From: Pycnopodia helianthoides
Taxonomy: Eukaryota; Echinodermata; Asteroidea; Forcipulatida; Asteriidae
Direction of reading: 5' to 3'
DNA: 64,000 nt
Assembly: GCA_032158295.1 (NCBI GenBank)
Contig: CM063254.1
Location: forward strand, 3,883,538-3,947,537
The notes under the pieces were generated by a model. That model made no database searches. It was given only the letters and a program-made list of their open reading frames with translations, and had not been told where the DNA came from. The position numbers and the translations under genes were made by a program. Shown piece after piece: positions 49,499-61,400 of the stretch (positions are counted from its first letter, which is position 1; every line of letters begins with the position of its first letter).

Positions 49499-52400
49499 AT
49501 GGCAAACGTTACAAGCTTTGAGGATTTATCTGATTCAGAGGACCAAGATGGCACCTGTGGTAGCTTTGATGCCTTTGAGACATCATCCCAAGATGTGTGC
49601 AAAAAGAACTTACTTGAGGTTTGTTGCCCCTCTTTGGGCCCTGCTAAGGCCAAGACAAGGGCATCCGAGGCAATGTCAAGGCCGTTTAATTATTGCCTCA
49701 GATGCCCGTGACTTTGTCTTTGTCAGTTAGTGTCCCATCAATAAAATACAATTGAAAATTCAAATACAAAATGGCAGTGACCAAACAGACTAGACAGTAT
49801 AAAAACAGTCTGACTCTTTCAGCGTTCTCCCTTAACATTGGTCGGCTAGACTCGGGGTTAGCCCTTAAGTTTTTCAGGGACCGGCCAGCAGGACCAATCA
49901 GCTTGTCATTTCACTGGTCCTCCAGCTTTTTCACTTCTCCATACTTCATCTTAAATGGGATGTTTTTCAACACTGAGCTAGACAGCGGGAGTGAATTTTG
50001 CCCGGTCCTCAGGTGATTGAACTGGCACTTGGCCAGCAGACCACCGTTAAGAGAGAACGCTGGTAGTTAAAACACCCGAGGGCAGCCAAAAATCTCACCA
50101 TGTGGTCCGGCTGGCTAGTTCATTAATGATTTTTCAACTAATTAGTTGAAAAATCATCCCAATTCAGTATAAAGAATAGGCTACAAGTGAAAAAGCTGTT
50201 GAACTGACAAGCTCACTGGCATGGTCCCATTGGTCAGCCATTGAAAAAGTTAAGGGAAAACCCTGCCTTTACCCTTAACGAATTGACACTATTCTTTTCG
50301 TCTTGTGAAGTTGATGGATTTGATTTTGGATTGCAGGATTTTGCTGCTGATGCTAAGCTCACCAGGCAAAGCGTTGCCCACGGTCGTGAACATATGCAAG
50401 TCCATCTGAGAATACGACCCTTCACTGCCACGGAGAAGGAAAAAGGAGAGTCTCAGGTAAGCTGATTTCACTTCTAATCCCCCCCCCCCCCATCCAATAA
50501 AAAACAACAACATTTAAGTTGTGAAAACTGCAGTCGTCAAACTTGATGATCATTTCGCACTTTAACAATATTTGAAAAAATCAGTTATGATTGTCAGAGA
50601 GATAGAACACATTGGCTTGTTTTTATTTTGATAGTTACATGTACAATCAAACTGAGCAACAATGAATTTATTGGACTCTTCAAAAGAATATTTTTTGGGT
50701 GGGTGGTGTTTTCCTTTATTTTTTCACAGTATTAATAGCTAGAACCCTTTTATAATATCGGTATACTCTTCTGCCCAGCTGGCTCTTGCCACAACATTCC
50801 ACGGGAGACTGTGAAGCCTAAGACTATACAGGGCTCGCCCTTAACACTAGCCCGGCGTACATTGTCTAGTAAAAAAGGCTATGGGCTAGTAAACACCACT
50901 TCTCAACTTGCCCTGTGGGCTACTAAAAACTGTGCAACCTACTTGTTTAAAATACTAAATTCTTCCTTTTCAGATGTGAATAACTAATGTATAAAGTGTG
51001 TTAATCGTTATTGGGTGTGTGAATATAACTTCATTTGATCGTTAAACTGGTTGTGATCGTTAACAGTTAACACATCAGAACATTACTTTTATGGCAATTC
51101 CTGTTTAAAATCTGGGCTACTAAAACTTCCTGGGGGCAAGTAAAATGCCAAGTTTACTGGCCCGGCGGGCTACTTTACAAAAAGCTTAAGTGCAAGGCCT
51201 GCTATAGTACACTAGCAATGGAGTTTCCTGAAAATACCAGTTGTACAACGAAAACCCATGCACCCAACGCTAACCAGAAAGGTATTGTACTTTGTGAAAG
51301 TCTGTGGTACCAGTGTCAGCCATACAAACAGAAGAAACCCATGCACCCAATGCTAGCCTGGAAGGCATTGTAATTTGTGGCAGTCTGTGGTACCAGTGTC
51401 AGCAATACAAACAGAAGAAACCCAGGCACCCAGTGCTAGCCTGGAAGGCATTGTAATTTGTGGCAGTCTGTGGTACCAGTGTCAGCAATACAAACAGAAG
51501 AAACCCAGGCACCCAGTGCTAGCCTGGAAGGCATTGTAATTTGTGGCAGTCTGTGGTACCAGTGTCAGCAATACAAACAGAAGAAACCCAGGCACCCAGT
51601 GCTAGCCTGGAAGGTGTGGTACCAGTGTTAGCGTGTACAAACAGAAGAAACCCATGCACCCAGTGCTAGCCTGGACGATATGGTACTTTGTGACAGTCTG
51701 TGGTTCCAGTGTCAGCCATACAAACAGAAAAAACCCATGCACCCGTGCTAGCCTGAAAGGTGTGGTACTCTGTGGCAGTCTGTGGAACCAGTCTATAGTA
51801 GGATTCTGGAAAAAAGAAAATATTGATTTACCAATCGCATTCCTTTGTCTTTAATACAGGACTGCATGGAGATAAAAGAGCCATCTGCGCTCTTAATGAG
51901 AGCACCGAAGGATAGCTTCACCTTCAAGTCCAGCCAGCGAGGTTTCAGCAACATGACCCACAAGTTCACCTTCAGCCGCATCTTCGGGGAGGACACCAGC
52001 CAGAAGGAGTTCTTCGACGAGACGATGCTGTCCACTGTCAAGGACTTCATCGACGGGCAGAACTGCCTGGTGTTTACTTACGGCGTGACAAACGCTGGAA
52101 AGACGTACACGATTCAGGGTAAGCTGTCGTTGTTGTTCGTCTTAATGAGTTTTCTTTCCTTGCCTAATCGGCACAGCTGACCCCCCGGTTCGAATATCAC
52201 TTCAGACTCTCGGAGCCTTGCATGTGGATTGGGTTCGGTGTTTGCATCCCACTTCTACTGAAACTTTCTTCAACACCAGGCCTGGGATTACACGGAGGCC
52301 ATGGCCTTTTCGTTGCCCCTGGTCATGGCCTTGGTGCCCATTGAATGTTCCAATAGAAACTTACAAATTCCTCATAGAGGTGCCCTTTACCGAGGAGAAA

Positions 52401-55400
52401 ATGCCTTGGTGCCCTTGACCTTTCAAGAACAAAGCATCAGGCCTGCATGGTATTCGACAGTTCTCATAATCGTCTGTAGTTCTGATGGAATGAGTTATTA
52501 AGCCTGACACGCCCACTCTTACTTCACGTACAGGTGCTCCACAAGATGGTGGCATACTGCCACGATCCCTGGACGTCATCTTCAATAGCATCGAGGGTAA
52601 ACACTATCCCAGCATGCAGCTGAAGCCTCGTTACTTCTGCGACGTCACTAAGTTGACCGAGCGACAACTCCATAAAGAAGAGGATACTAGGGACTTTGTG
52701 CTGTCCATGGCAGCAAGTACTCTCAAACAGGTATGCTTTAACCCTTTAACAGTCCCAATTTCTTCTGTATCCAATTTGCCAAAGTGAAGGATTCGGAAGG
52801 ACTTGGGGCGGTAGGCCCAATAATCTTTGCTTTATCACAGGGTCAGGCATTCTCATCTTATCTAAGTCCTAACAATTTGGTGTGGAGTGACAAGAGGAGA
52901 CTGGAGGATTTGTGTTGCGCTCTAGCCAAACTGTCTAGTTTGTAATTAATTAAGAAATCGCAAACAGTTATATTTTTTGAAAGATTTTCAACAATACCTA
53001 GAAGTGGCATGAGCGGCTGGTGCGTGGCGCACCAGTGGCCCTGAATTCGATTCCCTAAGGGCCAGTGAGTAGAGTTGTGCAACGGTTCTCTCCTGTGACA
53101 CAAGGGTTTTTCTCAGAGCCCCTAGGTTTTTTCCCCTCCGGAAAAAAATCAAACACTTTTAATCTCACTGTCTCAGGCTGAGCTCCAAGGTCTTATAAGG
53201 GTCGATGTGGCTGGCTGCCAAAGGCGCCCTTGCGTGCCTGCGGCTTAACCACATAGCCGTGCCCTTCGCAACTCAGCTTCTCAGCTATAAGTCAGGAAGA
53301 TTAGGCTCCCAAATTATTAACATTATGGACCTTTGTTTTATTATTTTTTCAGCTGCAGTGATGGTTTGAGATTACGTTTGACGTCAATTTTGTTTTAAAG
53401 ATCAATTCAAGCAACAGACTTTTGCCAATCAGTTTTGCAGCCATCTGTTTTTTTTTAGATGATTTAAATTTTTCGCCAAAACTAAAGGTCCTGGAATTGT
53501 TTAATTATCTGGAATGAATCTCTGTAAATTTCATAATTTTTACGACTAATAATTTCTTTTTCTTTTTATGTGGGAACCAGGACAATTCGGTTACCGATGA
53601 TGCTGATGACTCGAAGGCCTCCAATTACACCACAGCAACGGAGGATTCTCGCTCGGACATTTCTTTCCAGAATCTAACAGATAATAGTAAGAACTTGGCT
53701 ATAAACCAATGTTGTGCTTTTTAATACAAAAAAAAGGAATCATACTTTAATAATTCCACACGATAATCGTGTCAATAGCAGGTAATTGTAGCACTGTTTT
53801 GGAGTTTGTTTCTTATTTAGTTCAACCAATAGTGGTCACCTCTCGCCAAATGTGAGTAAAAACTGTAAAAACCTGAGCCGTAGGTACTAGAATTGGTCAA
53901 AAACCAGGAAAACTAGAAAAACCCAGATCACTTATGGAAGACTAGGGGTTAACCCTGGTGTTTCTGGTTCACATAGCAAGCACCTTTGTTTACAGGTTTC
54001 CTTGGGCTTCAAGCTACAGTGATTAAGTTCACTTATGAGGCATCCTTTGTTTTCATTATCAGAAATGTATAACAAATAATTAATGTTTCATATTTAACAG
54101 GTGTGCCAAATGTTCTAGAGGACATTAATTGTCGGATCCCAGACGATACGTCGATCGATGTGGAGGCCCAGGGACCCGTCAAGTTTGCCATCTGGGTGTC
54201 CTTTGCCGAGATCTACAATGAGTACATCTACGATCTCCTGGAAGCGATCCCAAAGGGAAAGAAAGTACGACGACAGCCTCTCAAACTGTCAGAAGATAAA
54301 AACGGACAGATTTATATCAAAGGTAAGCACCAGGTCTGGAGCAATAGTAAGGAAATAAAAAAAAAAGCAAAAAGCTGTCAAACAATTTTGCAATCATTTT
54401 AAATGCAAATGTACTTGTCCACTTGAAATAATTTCCAACTTCTTCTTTTTTTCATGTAGGATTGAAAGAGATTTATTGCCGAAGCGCAGATGAAGCCTAC
54501 AAAATCCTGAAGATCGGCCAGCAGAATCTAAGCATTGCTGCAACCAAGCTTAACCAATGCTCCAGTCGTAGGTAAGAACCAGGAGACTAGTTCATACAAA
54601 CCTATTGAGACAAAATCTTTTGCTTAAAATGATATTGTTCACCATCTTTACCTGCAAAGGTTTTACATTGAGCATTTTTTTTTAGTAAGCATCTGTGGGA
54701 AAATTCTCTCAGACGGTTTGCTCAGTAGAAGAGCTACAAGCGGAGTGGTATACCTGCCGAGTTCAGCACCGTTGACTGTGATCAGTACTTGGATAGGAGA
54801 CCATTCCATGTGTTGTCGTGGCTGCTGTCTTGTCTAGGACGTGATAGAGTTGCTTAGCATCAAGCCCGCATCTTTCAGATGCATCTTAAAACTAGGTTCT
54901 ATGCATCGAGCACCCGTTTGTTTCTGGATTGACGGCATAAAGTGCCCTCTCCGAGTTTGGAGTATAATTTTTGTGAGGCGCAGTATAAATAAATAAGCTG
55001 GTATATTGTTAATTTTCTATTTGGGCCTTGCCAACTTGTTTTGTAGACCCATGCCCAAAACGTTCAAAGCATAATTTTTTATTTTTTTTTTAACTTAAAA
55101 AAATATATATATTTGGGGGGTTTCTTCATAATTTTCAACATTTTTTGTTTACGCTTTTTCCTCAGTCATTGCATCTTTAGTGTCAAGATTCTACGAGTAG
55201 TTGACGTTGATAATCCTCATGTCGCTCGAGTGAGCAAGTAAGTAGAACATCTAAATACATCAAGTGTTTTTTGTATTTTCCCATAAACTCTTCTCTCGAA
55301 TTTCAATTTTTGATGGTTCCGATTTCCGTGCTACTGCTTTTGAACTTGCTGTTTACATAATGCATATATCTCTTCCCCGTACTGCAGGCTTTCGTTCTGT

Positions 55401-58400
55401 GATTTAGCCGGTTCCGAGCGCTACACCAGAACCCAAAATACGGGGGACCGGCTCAAAGAAGCTGGTAACATCAACACGTCGTTGCTGACTCTCGGGAAGT
55501 GCATCCATACTCTCAGATACAACCAGAATCATCCAAAGTAATTCATTTTTACTTACTTTTTTTGATATACTGTACCTGGTAACTATGACAAGGGCCCAAT
55601 TTTATAGAGCTGCATAAGAAGAAAATATTGCTTTAAAAATGTCTGCTTAGCAAAACTAAACAGGATGCCAGCACATACGGTATATATAACATACTCTTTT
55701 GGCTGATAGCCTTTTTCGTGGTAAGCAGAATTTGGGGTTCAGGTTGGCTCAGTGGTTTCATTCCCTTTCTGTCACCTCTGTGTCCCTGGTTCGAATCCCC
55801 ACCTCAGACCGGAGCTTTGCATGTGGATTGGGTTTTCAGTCCCTACCTGATTGCGCGGGTTTTCTCCCCATTGGGGTTTTCCTCCTGCATTTAAAACTCA
55901 ACAATTCTTCTCATTTCCTACTCATCCTGTTATAGGCGCTAATGTTGCTGTTGGCCGTGTAAACAAAAAATAATAATAAAATTGTGTTTTGCTTAGTTTA
56001 ATTTTGTGCCGAAGCAGCTCTATGAAGCTTGGCCAAGATCATAAACGAGGTAACTTCAAGTCGACATCAAATCTTCGTCATCAAATCTTCTACTTGTTGG
56101 CAAAACTTTCAATAAGACAGGGAAATTACTGTGCACCCAAAATATTTTGAATATTGGTAAAATTAGACTGTTTTAAGAGTCATTCTAGTTTCGAGTTTAC
56201 AACTACGTGTACAATTTTTTTCCAAATTAAACTTCAACAGGAAATATTGCTGTCATTCATTTCCCTGAATTGACAATTGCTGAGAAATCCTGTCTGTTTT
56301 TCTTTACTTATTTGGTGTTTTTTTTTGGTGTTTATTTAGGTCTCACCCAAAGATCATTCCCTTTCGGGAGAGCAAGCTGACACGGTTATTTCAGAGTTTC
56401 TTCATGGGTAAAGGCAAGGCTTCCATGATTGTCAACGTCAACCAGTGTGCATCGGGTTTTGATGAAACCATCCATGTGCTGAAGTTCTCAGCGATCGCCA
56501 AACAGGTAAACCTTCATTTGTACAAAGATCTCTGCATAGATTATACCTCTCTTTATCTCTTTAGTTTGGGAGGAGAAAATCTACAAGACCTTAGGGCTTT
56601 AGCTGAAGATTACTGGGCCAGAATTTTCTTTTACAAGACCAGATTCAAAAAATTAGAAAAATCTTGCTGACACAGTTTAAAGGTAGGGTCATACTTTGTA
56701 ATTGTGTATTTCATCCCAAAATTTTACTTTCCCAACAGTATGATTTAACTTTAACCATAAACTATGTCAAACTAAGGTAGAAGAAGATACAAAATCGTGC
56801 ACACGTAAAACTCGATATGATTGGGGCCAACTTGGAAGTTCAAATACGAGCGAGACTTGCACAGCTCATAAAATCCCTTCCTCACTTTCATAATAAGTAT
56901 CCAGGGTTTAATAGTGTGAAAGGCATTTTTCTAATATATTTGGGCACATTAGCTGTGGGGTTATCATGCGCAATGAAACAAGCCAGGGAATTTAAACCTT
57001 TGAGTCAGGGCGAATGTGAAAATTCTATACTAAACGTTTTACAGATGTCACAGTTAGTATTTCATGCATGCTCGAAATCAAATTTAATTGGCCCTTACAC
57101 GGACATGCATCTCATATGTCCAAACAGGACAGGTCTTCATGTGAAATGAGTTAGCTTTGTCATCGCCAGGCGTGTTGTGCCTGAGCGGTTAAGAGCATTG
57201 GACTCCAGCGCTGGTGTTTCTGATCAGCAGAGTGTGAGTTTTAGTCCCGGTTGTGGCACTTGTGTCCATGAGTAAAATACTTTACCATAATTGCTTTGTG
57301 CTTCAGATGGGACACTAAGCCGTGTAGGTCTTGTGTACTGGAATTGGTAGGGCATGTAAAAGAACCCAGAACACTCATCGTTGGAGAGTATGGGGTTAAC
57401 CCCGGTGCTTCTTGTTCACATAGCAAGCACCCTTGTATACAGGTTTACTCAGGCTTGCGAGTTACAATGAATAAGTTCGCTTATGAGGCATCCTTGGTTT
57501 CATTTAAAGGTGACAACAATCACCTCCAAGTTGGACAACAAGTGGAAGATCCCAGCCGTCACAGCCCCGCCTAAGTACATGTCTTCCCGACACCTCTCCA
57601 TGGCACTCAACCAGGTGCTACCTCGCAACAGGGTGTCGGTTGCCTGGGCCACGCCCGGATTCAACCCAGATACAAACCTGGATCTGACAACGGTCGATGA
57701 GACGTTCATTGAGGAGGACGAAGAAGATGAGGAGACGGAAGACGAGGAGGAGGAGGGAGACGTAGAGACGACTCCCAAAGAGTCCAGAACTGTAAGTCGT
57801 TCATTCTTTTACTCGTGTTTAGAATCCTTGACAGCCTGTTGAGAAGTAATGGCAGGCGCCGAATTTCGTTTTCATAGTACCTGAGTTTGCTTACAATTGG
57901 TGTAGTCGGTGGTTTACAATGTATCTATTGGAATCAATGAACTAGCCAGCACGACCAGTTTGGACAGACTTTTGACCGGTCCTCAGAATTTGTAATTGGC
58001 ATTTGGCCAGCGGACCACTTTTAAGGGAGAGCGCTGGTGGTAGTGTGTGGGTTCGATATGGCTTAGTCAAATGACAAAATATTTGTTTGGCTGAGCTGGT
58101 TCAGTTTTTCCTCTCTTTCAGTTTAATGATTTATTTATTTACTTACTTTGTTTAATTAATTTTAATTTTTTTTTTTTTTTGGGGTCAATGTTAGGTCTGT
58201 CATTTATTTTCTTTTAATACTGCAAATACCTTGAATTATACTTGATTGTCTTGCAGAAGCTGGTTTCCCTGGTGGAGTCACTAAAGTCTCAACTGATTGA
58301 AGCCAAGAAGTTACAGATGATGATGGAGGTACAGATAAGAGCCGAGGTTTGTCAGGAGATGTCTCAGCAGCTGGTCCAGATAGAGTCAGAGTACAAGTAA

Positions 58401-61400
58401 GTGGTCATCTTTGATCAACCACTGATGGTAACAAGAGCACACTTTGTCATCGTTATCACAGAGGGATGAATCCGTCAAAGAGTTCTTGATACAGACCATG
58501 TTACATTTGTTTACAGAGTGGTGACCTCGTACATTATAATGCATTTCCTGACGGGCAAGATGCTACACAGGCTCAGTGGGAAAATTTATATTTTGTGTCA
58601 TAGTTTTCACATAAATTTTAAATTTACCAAAGCAACAGCTGTACAGCTTTTGAGATGTCCCCCCTTTCTTCATATCAAAAGTTGAGGAAAATCAGACAGT
58701 GCGATCTCCATAAAACATAAGATTTGTTGTACTCTTCCATTGAGCTGTGTACAAATGTGCCCACCAGTAGTCCAGGCTCTGTGGCTCTTTTGTAAACATG
58801 TGATGTCACAGGTCACATCGTCTATAGTCATCGCTGAAAGTTTTAGGACCTAACATGTATTAATGGTTTTGTAGTTACACTAACTAGCGTGACCGACGAA
58901 GCACCAGATTTTCAATTGTTGTGTTTTATCATTTAATTGCATTTCTAAATCTTTTAACCTTGGGTATCAGTTTTTGTATTTTTGATATATTTTGTTTTAT
59001 TTTCACTAATTTACATTCAGACCTTTTTACCCTGAAATGTTTCTCTTGCTCTGACAGAGATCGTATGGAGGAGGAACGCATGATCAACGAAGAGATGTAC
59101 GAGAAACGTCTGGAGATGTACGAGAAGTCAGTGAAGAAACCACGCAAGAGGCCGCACGTTGAGGTGGACACGGACGATGAGTTTGTATCCAGCCTCCTGC
59201 TTCATGCCGAGCAGGTCAAAGTTCAGGTAAGGTCATGTGCACATCATAACCAGTTGAAACACAGATTCCATGTGTGAATTGTGAGCGATGTGGTCAGTAT
59301 GCAGTGACCTATATATAATGCATTGTGATTGGTTAACCCTTTCAGCGCTTATGATTGAATTTTTATGATTAATTCAACAAGAATAAAGCCCCAAATCAAG
59401 TTGAAAAAGGCCTTGTGGCTTCGCCACTCGTGTGCGCGCATGTGGTCTCCTCTTCCTGATGCTTTGGGGCTACACAGCTTTGTCTAAGCCACAACAGCCT
59501 TGACGAAAGGCTAACCTGCCAGTGTTTTTTTTACCTATTTTTTTTCAGACCCAAGAATTTTTACTGGTCCTTAGGTGTTTTAACTGGTGTTTGGCCAGCG
59601 GACCATCTTAAGGAGAACAAATGCTGCTATAGACTCCTTGATCAAGCATGCTAATACTTGAATACACAGTCCACCAGACTTCCTGGCCATGACACTCCAC
59701 AAAATTGTACAAAATGAGACGATCCTAATCCTAAACTTCTCCCACAATCACAGGAACGAGAAAAGACCATTGCGAGTCTCAGAGAAGACGTGCAGAAGCT
59801 GAAGGACACCCTAGATGAAACCGAGGAGAGGATGAACGCACAGGATCAGACATCCCGCGAACTGCAGGGTCTGATGGAGACTAGCAGCCAAACCCTGGAG
59901 GAGGCGAAGGCCAAGATGTGCGCCAAGGACAAAAAACTGCTGGATACGGAGACTAAGCTGAAAGAAGCTCATGGTATAAATTGTGTGGTTTTGTTTTTCT
60001 AATTCTGCGTTAGATTTATTTTGAATAATTTGGTGTTGAACAAAGAAAAATTAACTAGAGCAAGACTGAACCTGCGACCTCTGGGCGATGTGCCGGCGCT
60101 CTACCAACTGCCAGTCAGAAGCCATTCAACCTGTAACTGCCGTACGGGGTCACGCCAGGGATCACACACAAGTTTACAATACAACCTGGAAAGCAGCAGG
60201 AGAGGGATCACCTCAAGGAGATGTGACCTTTGATTTCAAATATCTAGCAACAAACCAAAAGGGAAACCGAATTTACCCAGTCAGTTTCCCTTGTGGTTAT
60301 TACTTCAAATTTATTTGAACCAGTTCGGTTAGGATTTAAAAAAAATTCCTTGTTACTGGTGTTTGATTATTTTCAGTCAAAAGACAATTTTTTTTTTCCA
60401 AGCCACTAATATTGTTTCATCAAACTTAGTTTGGACACCAATATAAAGATGTTTCTCTTAGACATTTACAGATTTTAATGCCTGTTTTGGGGTGTTTAAA
60501 AAAAAAAAATTAGGTCTTGTTTTTGAGGAAGCAATCACACTTTGGGAAAGCCGTTATGTAGTTGCGATCAATTTACTAACACTAGTGTGCCATTTTGTAG
60601 TCCACAAAATTACAGGACGGTGTTAGTTAAAGAAAACATGGAAAATTACACGTTTTGAGGGATATTTGTGTGTCCCTTTAAAACACAACATACAACTTTT
60701 GTCCAACAATGATAAACAGACTAATTTCTTGGCAGTGAAAAGTAGTTATGTACATATGTATTGCTGGGTTTTTGATGAGTGACTATTATGTCATTGAGGT
60801 GGTTATGTCGGAACTTTTAGCTCAGTAAGTTCAAGCTATTTATTGTATAAACTCTTCTGTTTGTAGATGCAGTGGCACTTAAAGAACAGGAGTTGATCCA
60901 AGAAAGTAGCTCCTTGACAGAGAAGATCAAAGTGAACGAAGAAGCACTCACAAAGATGGAGAACGCAAACCAGGAACTGCAGGAGAACTTAAGTATTTCC
61001 CGAGAGAAACACGCAACGCAGGTCTCGCAGCTCGAAGCGGAGTTCAAAATCCTCCAAGAGAGCCTGAAGACCTACATGGAAGCGATCCAAGTCCGGGGAG
61101 GATGCAGTCGGGAAGCTGTCTGAAGCGTTGTCGGAAGCCGCTCATCTGAGGGTTCAGTTGCAGTCGACAACCGAGGAGAACTTACAGACAACCTCGGCGT
61201 TGGAATGTAAGGTTGAGGAGCTCCAGAACCGGCTGAATGAGATGGAGGTAGTGGTTCAAGACCTGGAGGTGAGTCTTAAGGAGGCGAGAGAGCTGGCAAC
61301 AAATACCGAGGAGAAACTGTCAACTGCCGAGGCTAACAAGTCTGAGATTGCCAATACGCTTGAGTCTAAAGTGGAAACTTTACAGAAAGAGCTTGAAGTT

